Under the pieces are notes generated by a model. That model searched no databases, was not told where the DNA came from, and was given only the letters and a program-made list of their open reading frames with translations. This document shows, one piece after another, positions 26,483 to 34,285 of a DNA stretch of 36,847 nt. This stretch comes from an uncultured Oscillospiraceae bacterium (GTDB lineage Bacteria; Bacillota; Clostridia; Oscillospirales; Oscillospiraceae): contig CAJTVO010000014.1 of NCBI GenBank assembly GCA_910579485.1, forward strand, positions 1-36,847. The letters are read 5' to 3'. Both the position numbers and the translations under genes were made by a program. How positions within the stretch are numbered: position 1 is the stretch's first letter; each line of letters starts with the position of its first letter.

Positions 26483-29386
26483 TTATGCCACAGGCGGCGC
26501 GGCTTGGGTCTTGTCCAACAGTTCCTGTAGCTCCCGGCGGTCGGTGGTGATCAGCTCCTTTTCCATCTGGCTGCACTTGATTTCCACTGTCACATTGTTA
26601 TTGTTGGTGCTGATGAGGCCGCTGCCACGCTCAAAGTGGGTAATTTCCATGACCTCCGCCTCAGAAAGGTGGAGTAGCGATTGAACACGCCGGGCCTCCT
26701 CGTCCTCCAGGTTCAGCAGGATCTTGGTTTTGGCGTTGTTGATGATGCCCTTTCCGTACTTCCCGTCCTCAAGAGCAAAGAAGTCGTTGATGTCCTGGGT
26801 GGCACAGATAGCGGAGCCTCCGTATCCCCGGATGATTTTGAAAATTTCCAACACAAACTCCGCCGCCAGACGGTTGCTGTTGGCCCCAATGAGCTGCCAG
26901 CACTCGTCGATAAAGATGGCCTTTTCCTCGGTGCGGTTCTCCTTGGCCTTGTCCCACACGAAGTCCAGCGCCACAAACATCCCCACCGTCAACAGGTCGC
27001 CGGTCAGTTCGGAGATATCCAATACTGTGTACTTGTTGTCCAGCGATACATTGGTCTGCTGGTTGAAGGTCCGGGCGGAGCCGTTGACCAGGCGGTTGAT
27101 GATATTCGCCAGCCGCTTGGTCTCGGCGGACTGCTTCAGCACCTCGTAGAGGTCGCCCAGAACCGGCATAGTGCGGTAGAAACCGGACCGCTCCGGGTCA
27201 TCCAAGGTACTGTTCTCATGGGTAATGCCTTTCAGTGCATAGGTGCGGATCATAGCGTCATCCAGCAGCTGCCGCTCCTCATGGGTCATATCAGGGATCA
27301 ACAGGGAGAAAAAGATGTGGAGCCGCTGAATTTTCGCTGCCAGCAGGGACTTCTCTACGCCTGGGCCGTCCAGCAGTTCATCCACCGACTTGTCCACCTT
27401 GCGGATCTCCATGACATTGATGCAGTTTTTGGAGGCCGGGGATATCTGGATGAACTCGCCGCCGATGTTGGAGCAAGCCCGGTGGAACTCATGGCCTTTC
27501 AAAGGGGCCACAATGAACACCTGAATGCCCTTGCGTCGCATCCGGGTCGCCATCAGCTGCATCGTAAAGCTCTTGCCCGCGCCGGAGGTGCCGAGGATCG
27601 CCATATTGGCGTTTTTGTAGACCCGGGAATCAAAGATATCCACGATGATAAGGGAGTTGTTGTGCTTGTTGACCCCCAGCAGAATACCGTTGTCATCGCA
27701 CATCTCATAGGACGTGAAAGGATAGCAGCTGGCCGCACCCAGGGTCAGGACGTTGCGCCGGGAGCGTTCATAGAGGTGCTTCTCCAGCGAAACCAGCGGC
27801 AGTGAGGATAAAAAAGCCTGCTCCTCGCAGAAGGAACAGGGCTGAACGTCCATATCCTGACTGAGCAGCAGCTTTTTCATTTCTGCGCACTTCCACTCCA
27901 GGTCTTCCACATTGGAGGCGGTAATGGTCACCAGCAGATTGAGGTAGTAGAAGTCCTCGTTGTTGGAGAGGCCATCCTTCAGAAAGTAGCCGCTGCGGAT
28001 GGCCCCGTCCAGATCATCGAAGTCGGTGTTGGTGTCGCTGGTCTCCTTGATCTTGCTTCGGTTGATGCGGAGCTGTTGGCCCAGCTTGCGGATCATGCGG
28101 TCTTTGGGTTGACGGGTGAGAAACATATCCAGGTCGATGCCGTCCCCAGCGTTTACCAGCAGACTGAGCCAGCCAGCGGGAACCTGTGCCTTGTAACCTC
28201 CGGATGGGATCAGCAGATAGGCATAGTACACGCCGTCAATGCAAATGTGCCGCCCGTGAGACAGGTCGATTTGGGAGGGGGCGTAAAACTCGTTCATCGG
28301 AATCCCATCTGGGGGACGTCCGGCGGCCAGGTACTCCGCCACCACTCGTTTGGCCTTTTCTTCAAAGGGGCACTCGTTGCTCTCAGCGCGGCAAAGAATG
28401 TGGTACAGAACTTCCGCCGCCGCTTCGCTTTCATCGTCATGGTTCAGAACGACTGTGTTTCCGCATTGGCGGAGGTAGTTGGCCGCTGTCCGGGCGGCGG
28501 TCTGGAGGGAGGCGATGGCCTCCTCTTCCTCATGACCCCGCTTGGTGCCGGGCAGCGGCTCATGCTCAAAGATTAGAAAGAACCGCCGGGTGATGGCCTC
28601 CCGGGAGCCAAGCTGCCGGATGAGCCGCAAGTAGTCCTCTTGCAGCTCCCGACAATGGGCATTGGTCTCCTGAGCAAGCTCCCGGCGCACGGTCTGCACA
28701 TGGCGGTCAATGTCTGCCCGTTTGGTCAGCACCTTGAACTGTACCTTTACAGGAGCAATCTTCAGGTAGCTGATAAAGGAGTAGATGATGTTCCGCTGCT
28801 CCTGTGCGCTGCGCAGGAGGAAGTTCACCGGGATGACCTCCAACACCTTTACATAGCGGTGATCCTTGGTAAAAATGACCCCATGCTCGATTTTTTCAAT
28901 GGGTACATAGTCTGCCAGCGGGTTCAGGGGCTTGACCTCCGGGGCCAGAAAGGTTTTGAACTGATCCACTTTCCGGCCTTTGAAGTCCACCTGTAGCCGA
29001 CTGCGGCTTTTGGGTTGTTCTCCCACATCCTCCGTCCGAGGCTGCGTTTTTTGCGCCCAACTGGGGAGAAGCCCCTTTTTGCTCTCGCCCTTCCTGTCCA
29101 GCACCCGGCGGTTGCGGAGAAAACTGAAAAATTGCAGGATAAACTCGGACAGACTGCCGCCGCCAACCCCAATGAGGGCCAGCAGCACCAGGGGCAGTGT
29201 GGTCAGACAGAGAATGATGATGCGCATGGTGAGGGAGATACCCAGACGCAACACCGGGAGGGCGGTCAGTGCCCCCAGGATGCCCGCCTCAATGACGTTG
29301 CGGGTCTTGAACATCCCGCCCAGCAGGGTGCCGCCCTCAATAAAATTGGGCGGGATCAGGTAGATGTCCCGTTCTTCTTGTCGCAT
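26483..29386 (-). CDS. virB4: PrgI-VirB4 fusion, conjugation ATPase
   Basis: 967 aa. The first ~100 residues (YLIPPNFIEGGTLLGGMF then two hydrophobic helices) resemble a PrgI-type membrane protein, normally a separate gene. The remainder is VirB4: a CagE/TrbE-like N-domain (VKVLEVIPVNFLLRS), Walker A GTSGAGKSFTMQ (~598-609), Walker B KAIFIDECWQLIG (~822-834), and an ATQDINDFF motif. VirB4 powers assembly of the channel and substrate transport at the inner face of the membrane. AAGGAGG lies 5 bases before the ATG. It starts 9 bp after the upstream gene's stop. No broken motif seen. Confidence 0.93.
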   Translation of the reverse strand: MRQEERDIYLIPPNFIEGGTLLGGMFKTRNVIEAGILGALTALPVLRLGISLTMRIIILCLTTLPLVLLALIGVGGGSLSEFILQFFSFLRNRRVLDRKGESKKGLLPSWAQKTQPRTEDVGEQPKSRSRLQVDFKGRKVDQFKTFLAPEVKPLNPLADYVPIEKIEHGVIFTKDHRYVKVLEVIPVNFLLRSAQEQRNIIYSFISYLKIAPVKVQFKVLTKRADIDRHVQTVRRELAQETNAHCRELQEDYLRLIRQLGSREAITRRFFLIFEHEPLPGTKRGHEEEEAIASLQTAARTAANYLRQCGNTVVLNHDDESEAAAEVLYHILCRAESNECPFEEKAKRVVAEYLAAGRPPDGIPMNEFYAPSQIDLSHGRHICIDGVYYAYLLIPSGGYKAQVPAGWLSLLVNAGDGIDLDMFLTRQPKDRMIRKLGQQLRINRSKIKETSDTNTDFDDLDGAIRSGYFLKDGLSNNEDFYYLNLLVTITASNVEDLEWKCAEMKKLLLSQDMDVQPCSFCEEQAFLSSLPLVSLEKHLYERSRRNVLTLGAASCYPFTSYEMCDDNGILLGVNKHNNSLIIVDIFDSRVYKNANMAILGTSGAGKSFTMQLMATRMRRKGIQVFIVAPLKGHEFHRACSNIGGEFIQISPASKNCINVMEIRKVDKSVDELLDGPGVEKSLLAAKIQRLHIFFSLLIPDMTHEERQLLDDAMIRTYALKGITHENSTLDDPERSGFYRTMPVLGDLYEVLKQSAETKRLANIINRLVNGSARTFNQQTNVSLDNKYTVLDISELTGDLLTVGMFVALDFVWDKAKENRTEEKAIFIDECWQLIGANSNRLAAEFVLEIFKIIRGYGGSAICATQDINDFFALEDGKYGKGIINNAKTKILLNLEDEEARRVQSLLHLSEAEVMEITHFERGSGLISTNNNNVTVEIKCSQMEKELITTDRRELQELLDKTQAAPPVA

Positions 29387-29395
29387 AGGCCCTCC

Positions 29396-30922
29396 TTACA
29401 TTCTGTCCTTCCGCCGGGGCGGGTCGGGCATTTTCTTGACGATTTTCTCATGGTAGGCCACCGTATCGTCCGTAGCCATGTAGGGTTTGCGCTCCACCGA
29501 GTCCTGGGCGTACTGCTTATACCATTGCGTCCCATCGGCGGTGAACACTTTCTGGAACTCGCCGGACGGGGCGGCGTACTGGTCTACATGGTACATGGCA
29601 AAGGGCAGGCCCGTGGTACTCCCGGCGGTAGTCTCTACACCGGTGATTCGGCCCCGCCCAATCTCCACATCCGAGTAAACAGGCACGTCCCGGGCCGTCT
29701 CCCGAATGGCGGTGTAACCCATGTAGGAGGTCAGGGACTGAGCAGCCATATCTCCGGTAATACTCCCGGCCACCTCGCCTCGCGCCACCGTACCGATGAT
29801 GTCGTTGGCAAAGCTGCCGCCGGCGGCCAGGGATTTGGAAAAAATAGCGCCGCCCAAGGTGGGGAGGCCGGTTTGCGCGGGTTTGGAGTGGTTGTTGACC
29901 GTGTGGGAGCGGTCTACAACGGAGGATTTTTGCACATTTTGCCTGTCCGTGGTGCTCTGCGTGTTGGTCTGCCGGTCGCTGCCGGTAACGATCACGCCCT
30001 TCTGGGCTGGACCGCCACCTGCACCGATAGAAGCCGCGCCCTCGCCCTGGGGAATATTGAGGGAAACGCCACCATCAGACACGGACACATTCTCCGCAAC
30101 CGCAACGCTCTCACTCTGAGAGATAATGGGAGCTGCCTCGGCGGGAATAGAACTGTCAGGAATGGAACCGTCCGGGATAGAGCTGTCCACCGGAGGAATG
30201 TTCAGCGTTGTGCCGCCAGCCTGATCTGCGGCGGAGACCTGACCATCACCCTGTGTGATGGTGGGAGAGGGACTGGTATCGGTCATAATAACACCCTCTT
30301 GCTGGGGCGCACCGGCTACGGTGCTGCCACCGGCGTGGATATCTACTCCGCCGGTATGAATGTTGTTGCTGACCGATGCTCCTGTCCCGGAGGGTCCCTC
30401 TGGTGCGGATGCCGCCGATGCCGTGGCTGCCGCCGCTTGCCGCACACTGGACTGGGCGGTATGGACGGCGGAGGTTTGGGAGGTGGCGGTTTTGACTGCG
30501 CTGTTGGTAACATGGCGGCTTGCCATGCCAATCAGCCCACCTTTGAAAAAGCCAGCCATTCCGGAGCCACCGGACGCTCCTGAATTTCCGCCAGGGGCAG
30601 TTCCACCCCGATTGGCGCCGCCTTTGCCGCCCACTACCATCGTGACAGCCCGCATAGCTATCATAGCCTCAGCCAGCAGGGAACCGCCCGTGCGGCCCAC
30701 GTTGACGCCGAGGGTTGCCATGAAGCTGTCAATTTTCTGTGACACCTTTAGGAAAGCCACGGCGCACAAAAACCAGATCAGCACATTCCCGGCAACCTCT
30801 GACTTACTGGAGGCCGCCACCTGCGCCTCCACCTCGGCCTCTGTGACGGCGAAGGCCGGGACGCATAAAAAAGCCGCCAGTAGGGATACCAGCAACAACG
30901 TGAAGAATATTCTCTTTTTCGT
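29396..30922 (-). CDS. Secreted/membrane transfer protein with ACG start
   Basis: 508 aa read from ACG at 30922. AGGAGG stands 7 bases upstream and the signal peptide KKRIFFTLLLVSLLAAFLCVPAFA follows at once. The only standard upstream start (GTG 30967) would put the ribosome site inside the gene. Residues ~40-110 hold a hydrophobic helix (NVLIWFLCAVAFLKVSQKIDS in two parts). A long Gly/Ser/Ala/Thr low-complexity stretch (~115-310) follows, then a C-terminal globular part ending in RRKDRM. No family recognised. It lies between VirB6- and VirB4-like genes, so it is a channel or surface component. Confidence 0.75.
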   Translation of the reverse strand, partial: TKKRIFFTLLLVSLLAAFLCVPAFAVTEAEVEAQVAASSKSEVAGNVLIWFLCAVAFLKVSQKIDSFMATLGVNVGRTGGSLLAEAMIAMRAVTMVVGGKGGANRGGTAPGGNSGASGGSGMAGFFKGGLIGMASRHVTNSAVKTATSQTSAVHTAQSSVRQAAAATASAASAPEGPSGTGASVSNNIHTGGVDIHAGGSTVAGAPQQEGVIMTDTSPSPTITQGDGQVSAADQAGGTTLNIPPVDSSIPDGSIPDSSIPAEAAPIISQSESVAVAENVSVSDGGVSLNIPQGEGAASIGAGGGPAQKGVIVTGSDRQTNTQSTTDRQNVQKSSVVDRSHTVNNHSKPAQTGLPTLGGAIFSKSLAAGGSFANDIIGTVARGEVAGSITGDMAAQSLTSYMGYTAIRETARDVPVYSDVEIGRGRITGVETTAGSTTGLPFAMYHVDQYAAPSGEFQKVFTADGTQWYKQYAQDSVERKPYMATDDTVAYHEKIVKKMPDPPRRKDRM

Positions 30923-30935
30923 TTCGAGCCCTCCT

Positions 30936-31646
30936 TTACAGAGATAGTGGATTTGCGATAAACGCACCTACCATGCTGACGAACAGCCGCAAGCACCAGG
31001 CGTTCATGACCAATAAAAAGAGCTGGCCCGCAAACATCCGACACCAGCTTTTGAAGATGTTGGAGGTGGCCTGCGATGCCCCCATAGCGAACGCAACCGG
31101 GGCAGTAAACACCAGCACACCCAACAGCACATACCGCTCCGCAGCCTCACAGAGTAGCTTCAGGTAGTTCCACGCCAGCACCAGCAACAAAATCAGCACG
31201 ATGAGGGCAACGCCGCCGTTGGCGCAGACGCCGATGATGGTGAGCAGCACCGAGTTAAAGCTGGCAAAGTCCAGGCTGGGCAATGATGCGGTCATGATCC
31301 AACTGTATGGGGTTCCGCCGATGGTCAGCGCGATATCCACGATCTGATTGGAATAGTAGGCCAGCAGGATGAACAGGACGGAGCGGATACTCAGCTTGAT
31401 GGGGTCCTCCGCCTCGGAACCTGTCCCCAGTCCGAAGTTTTTGAACAGGTTCCAGACCCACAGCAGCAGGATCAGACCGATAGCCAGAGCGACAAGGCTC
31501 TCATACATGGTTTCGGCAGCGGGGAAGTATCGCAGGAACACGCTCATGTCGCAGCCCAGCGCGCCCAAAACTGATGTGTTGATCAGATCCAGGCCGTACA
31601 TAATTTGTTCCGCGATCCACTCCACTATGCCATCTAAGATACCCAT
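30936..31646 (-). CDS. VirB6/TrbL-like polytopic membrane protein
   Basis: 236 aa with about five to six hydrophobic helices (LVALAIGLILLLWVWNLF, SVLFILLAYYSNQIV, NGGVALIVLILLLVLAWNYL, YVLLGVLVFTAPVAFAMG, FAGQLFLLVMNAWCLRLFVS). The run 'ERYVLLGVLVFTAPVAFAMGAS' with 'FKSWCRMFAGQLFLLVMNAW' is the signature of the VirB6/TrbL/CD1107 type of inner-membrane channel protein in Gram-positive conjugation systems. It starts 6 bp after the VirB2-like gene. The ATG has a weak AAGGG site, so coupling with the gene before is likely. Confidence 0.85.
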   Translation of the reverse strand: MGILDGIVEWIAEQIMYGLDLINTSVLGALGCDMSVFLRYFPAAETMYESLVALAIGLILLLWVWNLFKNFGLGTGSEAEDPIKLSIRSVLFILLAYYSNQIVDIALTIGGTPYSWIMTASLPSLDFASFNSVLLTIIGVCANGGVALIVLILLLVLAWNYLKLLCEAAERYVLLGVLVFTAPVAFAMGASQATSNIFKSWCRMFAGQLFLLVMNAWCLRLFVSMVGAFIANPLSL

Positions 31647-31652
31647 AGGCCC

Positions 31653-32042
31653 TTACGGCGTGTACTGGCCGCCGGAGAAGAAGGGAGTGACGTAGCTCAT
31701 AATGAAGCCGAGGGAGTTCAGGATGATCCAGGTAATAATGATGCGTTTCAGCCAGGCACGGGATTCATCCACCGTTCGCCCGGAGCGGGAGAAGTTCATC
31801 AGCAGCAGGGCCACAGCCGCCGTAACCACGGCGGCGATGGTGGAGATCGCCAACACCTGGCTGTAGACGTCCTTCATGACCTCGCTGGCTTTCTCCCAAA
31901 TGGTGGTAGCGGATGCCGGCAGACAAAGCATAGCGGCCATGCACATACAGAGGAACGCCGTATAGAGGATGCGGCCGCAGTCGATGTGCCGTCTCGGCTT
32001 GTTTTCCGGCTTCGTAGCAGGGGGAGCGTTTTTCTGGTTCAA
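31653..32042 (-). CDS. VirB2/TrbC-like small membrane protein (pilin-like)
   Basis: 129 aa, TTG start with GGAGG 7 bases upstream. A basic N-terminus of ~25 residues, a long signal-like helix (LYTAFLCMCMAAMLCLPASA) and two hydrophobic helices separated by a basic turn (SQVLAISTIAAVVTAAVALLLMNFS; RIIITWIILNSLGFIMSYV) are the architecture of TrbC/VirB2-type subunits. First gene of the transfer operon, behind a structured leader. Confidence 0.75.
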   Translation of the reverse strand: MNQKNAPPATKPENKPRRHIDCGRILYTAFLCMCMAAMLCLPASATTIWEKASEVMKDVYSQVLAISTIAAVVTAAVALLLMNFSRSGRTVDESRAWLKRIIITWIILNSLGFIMSYVTPFFSGGQYTP

Positions 32043-32080
32043 ATAGATGCCTCCTTTTTTGTTGTTCCGTTGAAAACGAA

Positions 32081-32107
32081 AACGGCGCCCAGCTTTTGGA
32101 CGCCGTT
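32081..32107 (-). terminator. Leader terminator T2 of the transfer operon
   Basis: AACGGCGTCC and GGGCGCCGTT (minus strand) form a 10-bp stem with loop AAAAGCT, followed by TTCGTTTTC. It is 39 bp before the first transfer gene, so it must be overcome for expression. Confidence 0.65.
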
Positions 32108-32133
32108 TAGCTACCTATGGAGAGACGAAAAAG

Positions 32134-32153
32134 GGGACGCCTCTCAGCGTCCC
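32134..32153 (-). terminator. Leader terminator T1 of the transfer operon
   Basis: GGGACGC-TGAGAG-GCGTCCC, then CTTTTTCG on the minus strand, nested in the CTATGGAG/CTCCATAG hairpin of the same leader. Confidence 0.6.
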
Positions 32154-32196
32154 TCCATAGCCGTTTTCGTTTGTGATTACAGTTTTGAGCATGATT

Positions 32197-32225
32197 ATCT
32201 TAACATATATAGATTCCCATGTCAA
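32197..32225 (-). promoter_or_regulatory. Promoter of the transfer operon
   Basis: A consensus -35 TTGACA (32225-32220), 17-bp spacer and -10 TAAGAT (32202-32197). Predicted start near 32190 gives a ~150-base leader before the VirB2-like start codon. Confidence 0.75.
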
Positions 32226-32266
32226 TTCCAAAGCCGTCCCGATTCAGTTCCAAAAACGTCCCAATT
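32226..32266. promoter_or_regulatory. Two 19-bp direct repeats next to the -35 box
   Basis: TTCCAAAGCCGTCCCGATT (32226-32244) and TTCCAAAAACGTCCCAATT (32248-32266) match at 16 of 19 bases with a 22-bp period, two helical turns. The near copy abuts TTGACA. This is the layout of an activator-type binding site. Confidence 0.7.
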
Positions 32267-32277
32267 TTGTACCAGCA

Positions 32278-32529
32278 CTAAATTTCAGTAGCCTGTAACT
32301 CATGATAGTTATAGGCTCCTTCTGGGTACTCCCAAATCGATCCAGATACACTGAGCAATTTTCCGCAGTTTGGACATTTAATTTCGTCGCACTCAATAGT
32401 ATGTTCGATCTCAGCACCCATTCGGCTTTCACGATCCTCTTCTACAACATCGGAACTGGTAATATAATCAGACCAATCTTCCGCAAAGTTCTTCCCACAA
32501 CAGGGACATTCAACAGACTGTGTAAACAT
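32278..32529 (-). CDS. Small zinc-ribbon protein
   Basis: 83 aa starting MFTQSVECPCCGKNF (GGGAGGG upstream; the longer frame has none). VECPCCGKNFAEDW and EIKCPNCGKLLSVSG give two CxxC knuckles separated by an acidic stretch. It has its own promoter and lies 53 bp upstream of the transfer promoter, in the same direction. It could regulate nearby genes or be cargo; function not recognised. Confidence 0.7.
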   Translation of the reverse strand: MFTQSVECPCCGKNFAEDWSDYITSSDVVEEDRESRMGAEIEHTIECDEIKCPNCGKLLSVSGSIWEYPEGAYNYHELQATEI

Positions 32530-32573
32530 CAGAAATTCCCTCCCTTCATTATTGTGATTGTCTGAACAACTAT

Positions 32574-32602
32574 ATTTTAACATATCTACATGAAAAAGTC
32601 TA
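32574..32602 (-). promoter_or_regulatory. Promoter of the small zinc-ribbon gene
   Basis: TAGACT (32602-32597), a 17-bp spacer, then TAAAAT (32579-32574), about 45 bp before the start codon. Confidence 0.5.
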
Positions 32603-32612
32603 GCCTTTCGTG

Positions 32613-33617
32613 TTACCGCCCGCAGCACTTCTTGTATTTCTTGCCGCTACCGCAGGGGCAGGGATCATTGCGGCCGATTTTCTGCTTATGCGCCTGTTGG
32701 GACGGCGTGCTGCCGGTGATCTCCGCAATTTGGCGGAGCATATCAAAACGCAGCTCCTCGCTGGGGATGTTATCCATAGCCAAGATGCCTTGTCGGAGTT
32801 CCTCAGCATCCATTGTCCCGTCTGTCAGGGCTTTGCGGATATTGGGGCCAAAGGACAGAGATTTCGGTATGCGCTCCTCCGGCGGAACCATTTCCATGAT
32901 CTCGCGGGGCGTGTGGCCCCGGTTGCACTGCATACGGCAGTTATTCTGGAAGTCGTTATAAACCGAAAGGAAACGGTTGACATCGGCATTATCGTTGAAC
33001 CGAACCCCCAGCCGGTTTACTTCGTCCATCACGCCGGAGAGAGATGTGGATGCAATGCGCATTTTCATAATAAAGTCAGCAAGCACGGCCTGATTCAAAT
33101 CGCTGTTTCCGGTTTTGCTGCGAAGCGCCGCCACAAAAGCCTCGTATTCCGGCGTTGGCTCGCAGTAGAGCATATCATCGTATTTGAGCAGTTCTTTTTT
33201 TGGCGGGATATAATAAGGTTTACCCCGCTGGGACCGCAGCGTTTCGTGATAAGCGGATATGTCCCCGTCCAGCAGAAAAACATCAATTATTTCCCGGTCT
33301 AACGGATCGCCGGGTTTGCCATCCGTGTATAGCTCGTCCAGGCCCAGAATGTAGTAGTCCTCTTCCTCATGTCGGGCGATCTCCGCAAAGGCCAGCAGTT
33401 CTTCCTCCGTGAATCGGTTCCGGTTCTGTTCCTGAATGATTTCAAAGGCTTTTCGGAGCGGAATAATCCCATACAGATTCGCCATAGCGTTGAAGTATTT
33501 GCGTAGCATCCGGGAATGCGTGTCCGGGAGGGGAATCTCACGGTAGAGCGCGTTCAGCCTGCGCCGGGAGTAGGGTTCAGGAATGGGAATCAGGTCATCA
33601 TTTTTGCTATCCGCCAT
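32613..33617 (-). CDS. SEC-C metal-binding motif protein
   Basis: 334 aa. The C-terminal ~20 residues read GRNDPCPCGSGKKYKKCCG, the SEC-C zinc motif (CxCxSGx6CC) first known at the end of SecA and shared by many unrelated proteins. The rest is mostly helical (IIPLRKAFEIIQEQNRNRFTEEELLAFAEIARHE...) with no recognised enzyme motif. GGAGGTG precedes the ATG. It has its own promoter and follows a strong terminator, so it is a separate transcription unit, probably cargo. Confidence 0.8.
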   Translation of the reverse strand: MADSKNDDLIPIPEPYSRRRLNALYREIPLPDTHSRMLRKYFNAMANLYGIIPLRKAFEIIQEQNRNRFTEEELLAFAEIARHEEEDYYILGLDELYTDGKPGDPLDREIIDVFLLDGDISAYHETLRSQRGKPYYIPPKKELLKYDDMLYCEPTPEYEAFVAALRSKTGNSDLNQAVLADFIMKMRIASTSLSGVMDEVNRLGVRFNDNADVNRFLSVYNDFQNNCRMQCNRGHTPREIMEMVPPEERIPKSLSFGPNIRKALTDGTMDAEELRQGILAMDNIPSEELRFDMLRQIAEITGSTPSQQAHKQKIGRNDPCPCGSGKKYKKCCGR

Positions 33618-33648
33618 CGTGAATACACCTCCGGGATGTTTTTTTCAT

Positions 33649-33678
33649 AATATATCACACACACCGGCAGTGGGTAAA
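33649..33678 (-). promoter_or_regulatory. Promoter of the SEC-C gene
   Basis: TTTACC (33678-33673), 18-bp spacer, TATATT (33654-33649), about 30 bp before the start codon. Confidence 0.5.
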
Positions 33679-33694
33679 GCCATTTTTACAAAAT

Positions 33695-33739
33695 AAGGAC
33701 AGCCCGTGCGGCAATAAACGAACCGCACGGGCTGTCCTT
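33695..33739 (-). terminator. Strong terminator of the repA operon
   Basis: A perfect 17-bp stem (33695-33711 with 33723-33739), 11-base loop, followed on the minus strand by ATTTTGTAAAAA. It begins 6 bp past the stop codon of the 179-aa gene. Confidence 0.85.
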
Positions 33740-33745
33740 TTCCCC

Positions 33746-34285
33746 CTATGTCTCGTTCTCTGTCTGTGGGAAGACCTCCGACAGCAAATCCAAACTGTCC
33801 CTGGAGGAATATCCCCACAGGATAGAACTGAGCGCCTCCACTGCCTTTTCTCGCTTGCGGTAATAGGTCGTGCGGCCGATATCCCGGATGTAGGGCTGGA
33901 GCAGTTCGATGATGGCGTTGATATTTTCAACCTGCTGGGGGGAGAGGAAGGTGTAGTACAAGATCCAGTAGTACGCCTCGCCGCTCTTGTGCTTCGTCCG
34001 CAGCAGTTCCGCCGCACTGTCCACCAGCGCCAACATCTTCCGGCTCCGCTCGATGCAGCGAGCGTGATTCTCAATCTGCGTCCCACTCAAATCGGCGCCA
34101 GCCATGTAGACGGACTCCAGAAAGTCATCCACGCTGCTGCCATACTCGCACTCAAATTCTTTTTTCAGCTGCTGGACGGAAAGCTCCATGCTCCAGACTA
34201 CATCCCGGTATTTCTTCAGCAGCCGCCATGTATCATGGTAGCGGGGATCCTGCTCCACGCTCTTTTGTAACTTCTTATATGCCAT
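33746..34285 (-). CDS. 179-aa protein with C-terminal helix-turn-helix-like region
   Basis: Starts MAYKKLQKSVEQDPRYHD (AGGAGG 7 bases upstream); the longer frame overlaps the radical SAM gene. Helical throughout. The C-terminal IRDIGRTTYYRKREKAVEALSSILWG resembles the HTH end of ArpU/RinA-type phage regulators. The start overlaps the end of the radical SAM gene by 11 bp, giving a coupled repA-rSAM-this gene operon. It may be a regulator; no firm family. Confidence 0.65.
   Translation of the reverse strand: MAYKKLQKSVEQDPRYHDTWRLLKKYRDVVWSMELSVQQLKKEFECEYGSSVDDFLESVYMAGADLSGTQIENHARCIERSRKMLALVDSAAELLRTKHKSGEAYYWILYYTFLSPQQVENINAIIELLQPYIRDIGRTTYYRKREKAVEALSSILWGYSSRDSLDLLSEVFPQTENET

Larger units (their letters stand above)
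32074..32172 (-). promoter_or_regulatory. Transfer-operon leader with competing stems (attenuator)
   Basis: On the minus strand the leader holds a 12-13-bp outer stem, AAACGAAAACGGC (32172-32160) with GCCGTTTTCGTTT (32086-32074). The outer stem's 3' strand overlaps the 3' arm and T-tract of terminator T2, so the two structures exclude each other. Inside is a hairpin CTATGGAG/CTCCATAG containing terminator T1. Arrangement is that of a riboswitch, T-box or antitermination control; no known class recognised. Confidence 0.65.
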
